A DNA stretch of 50,770 nucleotides from Adhaeribacter aerolatus (lineage in GTDB: Bacteria > Bacteroidota > Bacteroidia > Cytophagales > Hymenobacteraceae). The notes under the pieces are model-generated. The model ran no database searches, was not told where the DNA came from, and saw only the letters and a program-made list of their open reading frames with translations. Below, piece after piece: positions 18,767-29,400 of the stretch; position 1 is the first letter of the stretch; each line of letters begins with the position of its first letter. The translations under genes were made by a program, and so were the position numbers. The DNA lies in assembly GCF_007991635.1 (NCBI RefSeq), contig NZ_BJYS01000051.1, forward strand, positions 1 through 50,770. The letters are read 5' to 3'.

Positions 18767-19448
18767 ATACGCACGTAAATGGATTTTGGCCTGTGCTTTG
18801 GGCGAGTTGCTGGGCATTGGTGCTGCCGGCGCTATTGCTTTCGCCGTAAATCATACACTCGGTGAACCTGTTACGCTGCCGCAAAAGCTAACTGTTTTAG
18901 GTTGCATGCTGGCTGCCGGAGCCGTAGAAGGAAGTTTATTGGGTTATATGCAATGGCGGGTTCTGCAAGAGCGAATTCCCCGGCTACCTGCGCTGGAGTG
19001 GATGGGCTGGACAGTGGCTGTAGCGGTACTGGGTTGGTTTTTAGGCATGTTACCTTCCCTTTTCTTCCTGGAGGGTACTGCTGATAATTCTCCTCAGTCA
19101 CCTGCTGTGGCGCTGGAAAATCCTCTGGTTTTATCTTCCATTGCGGTGGGGATGGGCTTGCTGGTGGGCGCTTTGTTTGGGTTGTTTCAATGGTTTTCCT
19201 TAAGAAAATATATACCGGCGGCGGGTAAATGGATTCTGGCTAATGCTTTGGGCTGGGGTTTGGGACTAGGCTGGATTTACCTGGCCGCCTCGTGGCCTGA
19301 CGAAAACACTTCGCTACCGTTAATCATTATTTCAGGCATTTTGGGCGGAATATTGGCTGGTCTTTCCGTGGGTCTTATTACGGGCATTTACCTGCCAAAA
19401 CTAACCCAACCAAAGAGCCAGGTAGTATATTTTTTAAAGGTAAACTGA
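18750..19448 (+). CDS. Internally duplicated membrane protein, unknown function
   Basis: Polytopic protein of 232 residues with six or so hydrophobic segments. It consists of two related halves: a GALxG-type helix, then QWRVLQERIPRLPALEWMGW at about 68-87, recurring as QWFSLRKYIPAAGKWILAN at about 151-169. Glycine-rich helices and an intramembrane QW pair are shared by both halves, suggesting an ancient duplication of a three-helix unit. I cannot assign a function. The start overlaps the preceding DUF6544-like gene by 17 bp, and the VIT1/CCC1 gene follows after 24 bp, so the three are probably one transcription unit. Confidence 0.78.
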   Translation: MKWPGKYARKWILACALGELLGIGAAGAIAFAVNHTLGEPVTLPQKLTVLGCMLAAGAVEGSLLGYMQWRVLQERIPRLPALEWMGWTVAVAVLGWFLGMLPSLFFLEGTADNSPQSPAVALENPLVLSSIAVGMGLLVGALFGLFQWFSLRKYIPAAGKWILANALGWGLGLGWIYLAASWPDENTSLPLIIISGILGGILAGLSVGLITGIYLPKLTQPKSQVVYFLKVN

Positions 19449-19472
19449 TTTTGTTCTTACTAATGTGCACCT

Positions 19473-20255
19473 ATGATAAACACCCCAAAACCGTCCTCTC
19501 CTTTTGCCGGAAATTCAATTCGGAATATTAAGGCGAAACCGAATAAAGTAAGTACGCCCCTGCGTAACCGGAATAAAAATATTTACCTGAAAGATTTTGT
19601 GTATGGGGCCGTTGACGGAGCAGTTACAACTTTTGCCGTGGTGTCGGGAGTAGCCGGAGCAGATTTGCCGCCCAGGATTGTAATTATACTAGGCATGGCC
19701 AATTTACTGGCCGATGGGTTTAGCATGGCGGTGAGTAATTATTTGGGCGTTGAAACTCAAAACCAATTACTCCAGAAGACCCGCGATGAGGAATTAAACC
19801 AAATCCAGCATAATCCGGAAGTGGAAAAATCGGAGATCAGGCAAATTTACGCACAAAAAGGATTCTCCGGGGACAACCTGGACCAGGCCGTTGAAATAAT
19901 TACGGCAGATAAAACCCAGTGGACCAACACCGTGCTGCAGGAAGAATTTGGTTTAACCCCAACAGAAACCGTTGCCTGGAAAGCAGCCCTGGCTACCTTT
20001 ACTGCTTTTCTGGCAGTTGGTTTTATTCCGGTATTTCCATTTTTATGGAATTTCCTTTCCCAACAAAAATTAGATAATCCCTTCTTCTGGAGCAGCATCA
20101 GTACTGGTTTAGCATTTTTGGCAATAGGTGCCATTAAAAGCAAATTTGTGAATAAGCCCTGGTATAATTCGGGCCTGGAAACACTTTTACTCGGAGGGGC
20201 CGCCGCTGTCCTGGCTTACCTGGTGGGAGATTTACTAAAAGGACTTGGCCTCTAA
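19473..20255 (+). CDS. VIT1/CCC1 family iron/manganese transporter
   Basis: Membrane metal transporter of 260 residues in the vacuolar iron transporter family, which moves Fe2+ or Mn2+ out of the cytoplasm. The signature first helix DFVYGAVDGAVTTFAVVSG (about 31-49) and the GMANLLADGFSMAVSNYLG helix (about 68-86) are present. The long cytoplasmic metal-binding loop (about 88-160, rich in E and Q, with EEEFGLTPTE-type residues) is followed by three further helices to the C-terminus. A polar N-terminal extension of about 25 residues precedes the first helix. It is the second member of the family in the window besides the ferritin-fused one at 41705. Probably the last gene of the membrane-protein operon. 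Confidence 0.9.
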   Translation: MINTPKPSSPFAGNSIRNIKAKPNKVSTPLRNRNKNIYLKDFVYGAVDGAVTTFAVVSGVAGADLPPRIVIILGMANLLADGFSMAVSNYLGVETQNQLLQKTRDEELNQIQHNPEVEKSEIRQIYAQKGFSGDNLDQAVEIITADKTQWTNTVLQEEFGLTPTETVAWKAALATFTAFLAVGFIPVFPFLWNFLSQQKLDNPFFWSSISTGLAFLAIGAIKSKFVNKPWYNSGLETLLLGGAAAVLAYLVGDLLKGLGL

Positions 20256-20563
20256 ATGATTACAGGTAAATAATATAAACTTAAATACCTATTTAAAATA
20301 CTAAAACCAATGGTACCTCTCCTAAGAAAGTAATATTTATCCTTTATAATATTTAACAGTTAATCCTTTTCGGTGAAAGGTTTTATAATAAATTATTCGT
20401 ATATTTTCTTTATATTATATAATCAAATACTTATCTGATTGAAATTGAACACTCCACTACCCCACCATACTGGCTTTAATTAGAACTACAAGTTTACTGG
20501 GTTTTAGTCCTGTATGCACGTTTACATGCCATTTTTTTATTAACCACTCATAAAATTAAGATC
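20256..20563. other. AT-rich intergenic region upstream of the T9SS cargo cluster
   Basis: 308 bp of AT-rich DNA between the VIT1/CCC1 gene and the first T9SS cargo gene. No terminator with a stable stem, no ORF and no recognisable promoter pair is visible. It presumably holds the promoter for the lectin-domain gene. Confidence 0.4.
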
Positions 20564-22666
20564 ATGAAGATTGCTATACCGTACTGTTTCTCATTAATAT
20601 TTTTAGTTTTAATCGCAAATGCAACAATAGCCCAAAGCTTCTGTACCCAAATTGCGAAAGACGACTTTGTAGGACCAGTTTATTGGAATACAGGTTTAAG
20701 TTTTTCATTGGCTAAGTTGCAGGCCAACGATACCGAAAAGCTAGAACTGGCAGACTTTCCCAGTAGATTCCTGTATTACGGCGACTATCGGATTGGGATA
20801 GTTGGTTATTCTGAGAAGACTAAAAGTTTCAATATATCCATTATTATTCCAGGTTATATTGGACCGGTATCTTTTACGTACACCTTAAAAAAAGAACCGG
20901 AAACCCGCCTGGGGGCTCCCTTCCTCATTAACGGCGAGGAGCACTACTATGAAGTTATTCCGGTAAATGCTCAGCTTTCCTGGCAGGATGCCATGGCGCA
21001 GGTAGGAGCCCGTTCTTATAATGGCCAAAAAGGCTACCTGGCAACTGTTACTTCTGCCGAAGAAAATGAATATATTCGCCAAAAACTGGAAAATTCTTCT
21101 TTGGGGTCTAGCGCCTGGCTAGGGGCGAGCGATGCAACAGCAGAAGGAACCTGGCGCTGGGTGGCTGGCCCGGAGGCCGGCACACCCTTAAGCTACAGTA
21201 ATTGGGCGCCCGGCGCACCCAATAATGCCGGCGAGGAAGATTATTTAACTATAAATCTGGCCGGTCAGTGGCAGGATTTAAATAAGGAGGAAAATTCGGC
21301 TGCCGATAACCCGGTCAATCTTTATGTAGTAGAATACGGCAGTTCAGAAAATTGTTCTAATTATTTAACCGCCACCGTCAGCGCTGCTGCAATAAGGCCA
21401 GTTCCTATTCTCATTTGTCCTTTAGCTTTATCTACCAAGGTTACCCAGGCCGAGCCTTGGTACGGCATGTGGGGACCTTTTAACGGGGCCGGCGCCATTG
21501 ATTTAACCGTAACCGGCGGCAACGGCTCTTATACCTACCAATGGAATAACGGCGCTACTACCCAGGATTTAGGCTTAGTTTCTCCGGGATATTACACGGT
21601 TACAGTAACAGATCACAGCAGTGGCTGCCAGGCCAGCACCACGGTTTATGTTGGCATGAAGAACGATTTCCTGCGCGTGCTTTCCTCCCACATAGAAGTT
21701 ACTCGTAGCGGTTCGTGGGGTGGCAGCAATGGGTCCATTGACGTGACGGTGCTGGGCGGCGTTCCGCCTTACACCTATGCGTGGGAAAGGGGGCAAACGA
21801 CCGAAGATTTAACCGGACTGGACCCTGGGGTTTACAGGGTTACCGTTAGGGATGCTTTCGGCCAGCAAGCAGCTACTTCTGTGTATGTTTCAGAACTTAA
21901 TGATCCACTCCTTTTGCATATTAACCATCAGAATGTTTCGGCGGCTGGGAAAAAGGATGGCGCACTGGATTTAACCGTTAGTGGCGGAGTAGGTCCTTAT
22001 ACCTACCGCTGGAATACCGGAGCTACCACCGAGGATTTACATTATGCGGAACCGGGTTGGTATGAGGTAACGGTAACCGATGCTAAAGGTGCCACCGCCA
22101 CAACCGGTGTACAGGTAGAAGTAGGCCGCAGCCCGGTCATCATGCTTACGCCCCAGAATGTATCGGCAGCCGGGAAAGAGGATGGTTCGGTGGCGATTTC
22201 CGTATATGGCGGGGTACGGCCATTCACCTACCGCTGGAGTAATGGGGCGGTAACGGAAGGCTTACATAATGTTGATGAGGGTTGGCACGAGGTAAGGGTA
22301 ACCGATGCCAATGGCATCATGTCCGCGGCAATGGTACTGATAGGAGTAGGCCGCAGCCCGGGTATAATGGCCCGCCAACCAAATGCTGCTGATATACTCG
22401 CCCCACCTGTAGGTTTAACCGCTTACCCCAACCCGGCTTCTGAGAAAGCAACCGTAAACTTTAGTTTGGCGGCGGCTACCCAGTACACTTTGGAGATTTA
22501 CGACATCCGGGGTGCAAAATTGAAAACGCTGGCGGCCGGACAGGCCCAGGCCAACAAAGCAGTAATATTAGAAGTAAACGTGGCAGATTACGCCAAAGGC
22601 ATTTACCTGCTTAAACTCCAAACTGACCACGAAGTTATTTCCCAGCGATTGCTAATAGGACGCTAA
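20564..22666 (+). CDS. T9SS-exported C-type lectin / SprB-repeat protein
   Basis: Secreted or surface-attached protein of 700 residues. A signal peptide (1-23, ending TIAQ) leads to a region of unknown fold (about 25-120). A C-type lectin-like domain follows at about 127-258, with WLGASDATAEGTWRW, WAPGAPNNAGEEDY and a closing YVVEYG. Four SprB-type immunoglobulin-like repeats of about 75 residues follow (for example GGNGSYTYQWNNGATTQDL and YYTVTVTD). A T9SS type A sorting domain occupies about 620-700 (YPNPASEKATVNF to AKGIYLLKLQT). The lectin domain suggests carbohydrate or protein adhesion. From the first SprB repeat onward it is homologous to the next two genes. Confidence 0.9.
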   Translation: MKIAIPYCFSLIFLVLIANATIAQSFCTQIAKDDFVGPVYWNTGLSFSLAKLQANDTEKLELADFPSRFLYYGDYRIGIVGYSEKTKSFNISIIIPGYIGPVSFTYTLKKEPETRLGAPFLINGEEHYYEVIPVNAQLSWQDAMAQVGARSYNGQKGYLATVTSAEENEYIRQKLENSSLGSSAWLGASDATAEGTWRWVAGPEAGTPLSYSNWAPGAPNNAGEEDYLTINLAGQWQDLNKEENSAADNPVNLYVVEYGSSENCSNYLTATVSAAAIRPVPILICPLALSTKVTQAEPWYGMWGPFNGAGAIDLTVTGGNGSYTYQWNNGATTQDLGLVSPGYYTVTVTDHSSGCQASTTVYVGMKNDFLRVLSSHIEVTRSGSWGGSNGSIDVTVLGGVPPYTYAWERGQTTEDLTGLDPGVYRVTVRDAFGQQAATSVYVSELNDPLLLHINHQNVSAAGKKDGALDLTVSGGVGPYTYRWNTGATTEDLHYAEPGWYEVTVTDAKGATATTGVQVEVGRSPVIMLTPQNVSAAGKEDGSVAISVYGGVRPFTYRWSNGAVTEGLHNVDEGWHEVRVTDANGIMSAAMVLIGVGRSPGIMARQPNAADILAPPVGLTAYPNPASEKATVNFSLAAATQYTLEIYDIRGAKLKTLAAGQAQANKAVILEVNVADYAKGIYLLKLQTDHEVISQRLLIGR

Positions 22667-22675
22667 ACGCGCAAG

Positions 22676-22712
22676 GGCCGGCTTGTTTCTTTGAGCTAAG
22701 CCGGTCTTTTTT
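22676..22712 (+). terminator. Intrinsic terminator after the lectin gene
   Basis: A 9-bp stem (GGCCGGCTT at 22676-22684 with AAGCCGGTC at 22698-22706, one G-U pair) with a 13-base loop is followed directly by six T residues. It begins 10 bases after the stop codon and isolates the first cargo gene from the next. Confidence 0.85.
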
Positions 22713-22793
22713 CCTTCCGCTTCTTTACTCTACCCCATCCGGCAGAGGGTTTACCTTCTTTTCAGAATCATTTGAAACGCCAAAAAAATAGTC

Positions 22794-25700
22794 ATGAAAC
22801 CTAAAACTTTACTCCAAGTCAATCTTTTTCTAAAAGGTATATTTTATGTATTTAAATGCCACCGTTTAATAATGGCTCTAATTTACTTATGTATTAGCCT
22901 TACTTCCATCTCACCATTGATAGCCCAATCCTTAGGAGTTGGCGGCGGTTCAGACAGCTTCCATTCCTTGGCGGTTTCGGCGAATGGCAAAGTATACGCC
23001 TGGGGAGGCAACTGGGCGGGGCAATTAGGGAATGGTACTATCATTCATAGCGCGCTTCCGGTAGATATTTCAAATCAGGGCGCTTTAACCGGCAAAACGA
23101 TAGTGCAAGTGGCCAATGGATTTGCACACTCCCTGGCCTTAGCTACCGACGGGACAGTTTATGCCTGGGGTTACGGGAGGCAGGGGCAGCTAGGAAATGG
23201 GGAAATATATTCAGATAACGAACCGGGCATTTCCTCTCCCTTACAAGTACCTAATCTTTCCGGTGTTATGGCTATTGTGGCAGGAAGGTTGTTTTCCCTA
23301 GCTTTAAAATCGGATGGTACCGTCTATGCTTGGGGTGAGGGTTATAGTTCACTTCCAACCCGGGTAAACGGTCTTACCGGGATTATCTCGATAGCTGGTG
23401 GTGCAGGCCATTCCCTGGCCCTTAAATCAAACGGAAGAGTTTACGCCTGGGGAAACAATAATTTTGGACAATTAGGTAATGGCACTAAAAACGCTAGTCC
23501 TTGGCCGGTAGAGGTACGCAACCTTGCCGGTATTGTAGCCATAGCAGCAGGTGCCACGCATTCAGTAGCATTAAAAACAGACGGTACCGTGTATGCCTGG
23601 GGAAGCGGTGATTATTATGGGCCTCCCGCTTCTGTTGGGAGCACCCTACCGGTAAAAATTCCTAACCTTGCCGATATTAAAGCAATTGCTACCGGTGCTA
23701 TTTTTTCGCTGGCTTTAAAAAACGATGGTACAGTTTACGCCTGGGGCGGCGGCGCCCAAGGTCAGTTAGGAACAGGCGTTTTATATGACGGGTATGTAAC
23801 CGTACCAGTGCAGGTAACGGGTATTACCGGCGTAACGGCTATTGCGGGCGGTTCCGAACACGCCCTGGCCCTAAAAGCCGATGGCAGCATTTATGCCTGG
23901 GGCGGTGGTTTCTTTGGACAGCTAGGAAATGGTACTTTTAATAATAGTTATGAGCCGGTAAAAGTAAAAGGCTTAAACCTAAACCAGCCCCCACTCCCAC
24001 CTAATCCATCCATTATTAATTGGGATAAAACCTTAGGTGGGGATTTTAATGAACAATTGAATACGCTACACCAAACAACCGATGGCGGTTATATTTTGGG
24101 TGGTTGGTCCGACTCCAATATAAGTGGAGACAAAAGCGAGAATAATAAAGGTAGCGAAGATTATTGGGTTATTAAGGTTAATGCATTTGGCAATAAAGAA
24201 TGGGATAAAACCATAGGGGGAAGTTATGGGGATGTTTTATATTCTATCCAGCAAACCGCCGATGGTGGCTACATTTTAGGAGGCACCTCCTCTTCTAATG
24301 CAGATGGGGACAAAAGCGAAAATAATAGAGGTATAACAGATTATTGGGTGGTGAAACTGAATGCAGCAGGAAGTAAAGAGTGGGACAGAACTTATGGTGG
24401 AAGTAAAGAAGATAATTTATTTTCCATACAACAAACCACTGATGGCGGCTATATCTTAGGTGGGTCCTCTAATTCTGATGCTGGTGGCGATAAGAGCGAG
24501 AACAGTAAAGGGGTAACAGATTACTGGGTGGTGAAGGTGAATGCGAGTGGCAACAAAGAGTGGGATAAGACCATTGGAGGGGATTTGGATGATTTTTTTC
24601 GTTCCATCCACCAGACCAACGACGGCGGCTATATCCTGGGAGGAACCTCTAATTCTGGTGCCAGTGGTGACAAGAGCGAGAACTCTAAAGGTTTTCAGGA
24701 TTATTGGGTAGTTAGGCTCGATGCCTCAGGAAATAAATTATGGGATAAAACCATTGGGGGGATTGGTGATGATTATCTATCGTCTTTACTACAAACCACG
24801 GATGGTGGCTATATTCTAGCGGGAAGTTCTAACTATGACGCAGGTGGCGATAGGAGTGAAAATAGCAAAGGAGACCTTGATTACTGGGTGGTCAAGTTGA
24901 ATCCGACAGGTAATAAGGAATGGGACAGAACCTTGGGAGGAGATAGTTATGATTCTGCACCTTCTGTTCGGCAGACAACTGATGGCGGTTATATTTTAGG
25001 AGGAAATAGCATTTCAGGTAGAAGTGGGGATAAAACAGAACCTAATATAGGTGGTCATGATTATTGGATAATAAAGCTGGATAGGAACGGTAACAAAGAA
25101 GGAGACAGAACCATTGGAGGAAATAAGAGCGATGGTTTAACATCTGTTTTACAAACAACCGATGGCGGCTATATTTTAGGTGGGTCATCCGGTTCTGATG
25201 CCAGCGGAGATAAAAGTCAAAACTCTAAAGGGTATACCGACTTCTGGATTGTAAAGTTGGTTGGAGATATACTATCCCCTGTCATTTGTGATTTAGGCTT
25301 AACTACCAAAATTACCCAGGCCGAACCTTGGTACGGCTTATGGGGCTATAGCCATGGGGCAGGTTCCATTGATTTAAAGGTAACCGGGGGTACGGCTCCG
25401 TACACTTATCAATGGAATGCAGGGGTAAGCAGCCAGGATATACCGGTTGCCATGCCGGGCCAATACTCGGTTACAGTTACCGATGCTAACGGCTGCAGGG
25501 CTACCACGCACGTTTTTGTCGGTAAAAAAGATGATTTCCTGCGCGTACTTTCTTCTCACCAAAATGTTACGGCTCCGGGTCGTAGCGATGGCTCTATTGA
25601 TTTAACCGTAGTTGGTGGGGTAGTACCGGCTACTTACCGGTGGAGCAATGGGGCTTGGGTGAATTTTTCTGAGGATTTAACGAATCTTTCGGCCGGTACT

Positions 25701-26312
25701 TATACGGTAGTAGTTACGGATGCTTTTGGCCGGAAAGCCACCACTACGGTAATCATTTCTGAGCCGGGTACGCCTTTGTCGCTGGCTATCTCGCACCAGA
25801 ATGTCTCCGCTGCCGGCAAGCAAGATGGTGCCGTAGACCTGACAGTAATTGGTGGCTCTGGTCCTTATACGTACCAGTGGAACACGGGTGCCCGCACCGA
25901 AGATTTACACTATGCTGCCCCTGGTTTATACAGCGTTATTGTTACAGATGCGACGGGTGCCACCGCGACGTCTTCGGTACGGGTGGAAGTAGGCCGCACC
26001 CCTACCCTGCTGACCCACCAACCTGCTGCTGGGGAGGATTTACTCGCTCTTCCTGCTACTTTAACAGTTTACCCCAACCCGGCTACAGATAAAGCAACCG
26101 TAAACTTTAGCCTGACTACAGCTGGGAAATACACCTTAGACCTGTATGACATCCGCGGGGCTAAAGTAAAAACTCTCGCCAGCGGAAAAACACCGGCCAA
26201 CAAAGCTTTAGAAGTTAAAGTGAATGTAGGGGAATTTGCTAAAGGCATTTACCTGCTTAAGCTCCAAACCGACCAGGGTGTTTCTTCGCAGCGGTTGCTG
26301 ATCCAGCGCTAA
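22794..26312 (+). CDS. T9SS cargo: seven RCC1 repeats + seven GGYILGG repeats + SprB repeats
   Basis: Very large exported protein (1172 residues). The N-terminal hydrophobic region (to about 44, cleavage after LIAQ) leads into seven RCC1 repeats (about 48-395), each with the (D/N)GxVYAWG core, enough for one closed seven-bladed propeller. Next come seven repeats of exactly 60 residues (24021-25280), consensus WDKTIGG-x(11)-QTTDGGYILGG-x(10)-DKSEN-x(5)-DYWVVKLN, possibly a second propeller related to delta-60-type repeats (inference). Three SprB-like repeats (about 835-1080) and a T9SS type A sorting domain (from about 1090, VYPNPATDKATVNF) finish the protein. The start at 22794 is kept because its upstream DNA is conserved with that of the next gene; an internal ATG (residue 27) would give a more compact signal peptide. 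Confidence 0.9.
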   Translation: MKPKTLLQVNLFLKGIFYVFKCHRLIMALIYLCISLTSISPLIAQSLGVGGGSDSFHSLAVSANGKVYAWGGNWAGQLGNGTIIHSALPVDISNQGALTGKTIVQVANGFAHSLALATDGTVYAWGYGRQGQLGNGEIYSDNEPGISSPLQVPNLSGVMAIVAGRLFSLALKSDGTVYAWGEGYSSLPTRVNGLTGIISIAGGAGHSLALKSNGRVYAWGNNNFGQLGNGTKNASPWPVEVRNLAGIVAIAAGATHSVALKTDGTVYAWGSGDYYGPPASVGSTLPVKIPNLADIKAIATGAIFSLALKNDGTVYAWGGGAQGQLGTGVLYDGYVTVPVQVTGITGVTAIAGGSEHALALKADGSIYAWGGGFFGQLGNGTFNNSYEPVKVKGLNLNQPPLPPNPSIINWDKTLGGDFNEQLNTLHQTTDGGYILGGWSDSNISGDKSENNKGSEDYWVIKVNAFGNKEWDKTIGGSYGDVLYSIQQTADGGYILGGTSSSNADGDKSENNRGITDYWVVKLNAAGSKEWDRTYGGSKEDNLFSIQQTTDGGYILGGSSNSDAGGDKSENSKGVTDYWVVKVNASGNKEWDKTIGGDLDDFFRSIHQTNDGGYILGGTSNSGASGDKSENSKGFQDYWVVRLDASGNKLWDKTIGGIGDDYLSSLLQTTDGGYILAGSSNYDAGGDRSENSKGDLDYWVVKLNPTGNKEWDRTLGGDSYDSAPSVRQTTDGGYILGGNSISGRSGDKTEPNIGGHDYWIIKLDRNGNKEGDRTIGGNKSDGLTSVLQTTDGGYILGGSSGSDASGDKSQNSKGYTDFWIVKLVGDILSPVICDLGLTTKITQAEPWYGLWGYSHGAGSIDLKVTGGTAPYTYQWNAGVSSQDIPVAMPGQYSVTVTDANGCRATTHVFVGKKDDFLRVLSSHQNVTAPGRSDGSIDLTVVGGVVPATYRWSNGAWVNFSEDLTNLSAGTYTVVVTDAFGRKATTTVIISEPGTPLSLAISHQNVSAAGKQDGAVDLTVIGGSGPYTYQWNTGARTEDLHYAAPGLYSVIVTDATGATATSSVRVEVGRTPTLLTHQPAAGEDLLALPATLTVYPNPATDKATVNFSLTTAGKYTLDLYDIRGAKVKTLASGKTPANKALEVKVNVGEFAKGIYLLKLQTDQGVSSQRLLIQR
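24021..25280 (+). repeat. Seven 180-bp in-register coding repeats
   Basis: Seven successive units begin at 24021, 24201, 24381, 24561, 24741, 24921 and 25101, each exactly 180 bp. The units differ by many substitutions, yet no insertion or deletion has occurred. They encode the 60-residue GGYILGG repeats of the surrounding gene. Confidence 0.9.
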
Positions 26313-26317
26313 AGGTT

Positions 26318-26358
26318 ATAGGCAGGCTTTTTCTTTGGGCTAAAGCCTGCCTATTTTC
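26318..26358 (+). terminator. Intrinsic terminator after the second cargo gene
   Basis: A perfect 13-bp stem (ATAGGCAGGCTTT at 26318-26330 with its complement at 26342-26354) encloses an 11-base loop and is followed by a T-rich tract. It starts 5 bases past the stop codon and is homologous in position to the terminator at 22676, although the stem sequence has changed. Confidence 0.85.
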
Positions 26359-26438
26359 CTTTTACTGCTTTACTCTACCAATTCAGGCAGAGGGTTTCCC
26401 TTCCTTTCAGAATCATTTAAACCTTCAAAACAGCAATT

Positions 26439-29400
26439 ATGAATGCAGAAATTTTACTTTTATTGCTTGGGTATTTAAACCATGTTATTAAACCATTTTC
26501 TGTTGGCGGTTTATTGTGCTTGATTTTTTATTTTTCCACCTTACCTAATGTGTTTGCGCAAGGCCAATTAGCCGGTGGGGAATTTAACTCTTTTGCAATT
26601 TCCAAATATGGTAAACTATATGCCTGGGGATTCAACTGGTCAGGGCAGTTAGGAAATGGCACCAATGTGACCAGTACCGTACCCATAGATATCTCTAACT
26701 TTGGCGCTTTAGCCGGAAAAACTATCATCCAGGTTGTAAGTGAGGCAAGGTATACTTTAGCCCTGGCAACGGACGGTACGGTATATGCCTGGGGAAGTAA
26801 TTTTTCCAGAAATTTGGGAAGCAACCAAGTTGGAGATAGCAATGTACCCGTTCAGGTGAACAATCTTTCGGGAATTATTAGTATTTCCGGAGGCGAGCGA
26901 CATTCTTTAGCCCTCAAATCGGATGGAACCGTCTATGCCTGGGGAAGTAATAACAATGGTCAGTTAGGAAACGGCTCTTTAGACCCATTTCCTATTTCTA
27001 CGCCGATGCAGGTGGTTAATCTTTCCGAGGTTATCGCTATTGCTGGCGGAGACAGTCATTCCCTGGCCCTCAAATCGGATGGTACCGTCTATGCCTGGGG
27101 AAGGGGGTACTCTGGACAGCTGGGAGACGGTAATTTCTATACTGATTCCCCTTATGGTAGTGCTGTACCAGTAGAGGTAACTGCACTTCACAATGTCACC
27201 GCTATCGCTGCGGGGCCTAATTACTCCTTGGCTCTGAAAGGCGACGGTACTGTTTTTGGCTGGGGTAATAATTATTCTAGTAGCGTTCCCGTACAGGTTG
27301 ACGGCCTCTCCGGGATTACAGCTATCGCTGCCGCTTATTTTCATTCTTTAGCGCTTAAGAGCGATAGCACAGTATATGCCTGGGGCAGTGGCCAATATGG
27401 CCAGTTAGGAAATGGTGTATTTTATAATACTTATCCTTTTGGCAGCACGGAGCCAGTTCGGGTAAGTGGCCTTACCGGAATCACGGCTATTGCTGGGGGT
27501 AGAGACCATTCCCTGGCCCTCAAAGCGGATGGTTCTGTCTATGCCTGGGGTAGTTATAACTTTGGTAATTTAGGGAACGATAGTGGTGTTCCCAGTGCCG
27601 TCCCCGTTCAAGTTATCCGCTTAAACCTTTTAAATCAGGGTAGCGGCGAAAAAGAATCACCGGTCATTGAATGGGATAAAACCATCGGGGGAAATTATCT
27701 TGATTATTTGACAGCCATCCTGCCTACCCCTGATGGGGGTTATATCCTAGGCGGTTACTCTAGTTCGGGTACCAGTGGGGATAAAAGTGAGAATGTAATA
27801 GGTGGTTTTATCTTTGATCCAAATCAATCTTTTTTAACCTTTAACCATGACTATTGGCTGGTAAAACTAGATGCCTCGGGCACGAAAGAATGGGATAATA
27901 CCATTGGAGGAAATGGGAATGACCATTTAGCTGCTTTACAGCTGACAGCTGATGGGGGCTATATATTAGGTGGCTTCTCTAATTCTAATGCTAGCGGCGA
28001 CAAAAGTGAGAACAATAATGGTTTTACCGATTTCTGGGTGGTGAAGGTGAATGCGACCGGCGCTAAAGAGTGGGATAAAACTATTAATGATGAAGCAACT
28101 AATGGTTTTAGCATGAATGATTTGATTGCCATACAACAAACCCCCGATGGGGGATTTATTTTAGGTGGTGAATTTTTCTCTAATGCTGGTGGAAACGCTA
28201 TAGGTTCTCTTGATTACCGGGTCATCAAGCTAGATGCGACTGGCAATAAAGAGTGGGATAAAACCTTTGGTGGAACTGATCATGACTTGTTGACTACCAT
28301 ACACCAAATCACCGATGGAGGCTATATACTGGGCGGAACCTCTTATTCTGATGCCGGTGGCGATAAGAGCGAGAATGCCAAAGGCAGAGGCGATTATTGG
28401 ATAGTGAAGCTCCATGCAACAGGTACTAAAGAATGGGATAAAACCATCGGCGGGCATGGTGGTGATGAATTAACTACTCTCCAGCAAACAGCTGATGGCG
28501 GCTACATTTTAGGCGGAAATTCCATTTCTGATGCCAGTGGGGATAAGAGCGAACGTCAAAGAGGTTATGACTATTGGGTCGTGAAGCTGAATGCGGCCGG
28601 TTCTAAAGAGTGGGATAAGACCCTATCGGGTGACTGGAATGAAGATTTAACTGCTTTACAGCAGACAGCCGATGGCGGCTATTTACTCGGAGGGAATTCT
28701 GAATCGAGTGCTGGCCGTGATAAAATTGAAAACTCTAAAGGTGGTCCGGATTACTGGGTGGTGAAGCTGAATGCTACGGGCAGTAGAGAATGGGACAAGA
28801 CCATTGGCGGAAGTTTAGGAGAGGCATTGCGTTCTTTACAACAAACAGCCGATGGCGGGTATATATTGGGTGGGTATTCTAATTCAAATGTGAGTGGGAA
28901 TAAGAGCGAGAATTCGAAGGGCTACTTTGATTATTGGGTGGTCAAGTTAGGTCCAACCAGCTGTTCTTTAGCCTTAACCACCCAAGTTACCCAAGCCGAG
29001 CCCTGGTACGGCATGTGGGGCTATTCGGCGGGTGCGGGCAGGATAGATTTAAGTGTAAGCGGCGGTACGGCGCCTTACACCTATATATGGAATGCGGGAG
29101 TAAGTAGCCAGGATATACCCATTGCCACGCCTGGCCAGTATTCAGTTACCGTAACGGATGCCACCGGCTGTACGGCTATTACCCAGATTTTCGTAGGCCG
29201 GAACAACGACTTTTTGCGGGTTCTATCTACTCATAAGAATGTCTCTACCCCAGGTGATAATGATGGAGCGATTGACTTAACCGTCGTGGGTGGCGTAGTA
29301 CCAGCAACTTACCGGTGGAGTAACGGCACTACCACCGAAGATCTAACTAATCTTTCGGCTGGTACTTATATGGTAGTCGTAACCGATGCTTTTGGCCGGA

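Noticed and set aside
24021-28960. Direct repeats considered as a CRISPR or non-coding satellite array
   Set aside because: The 180-bp units are in frame and encode conserved 60-residue protein repeats, so they are coding repeats.
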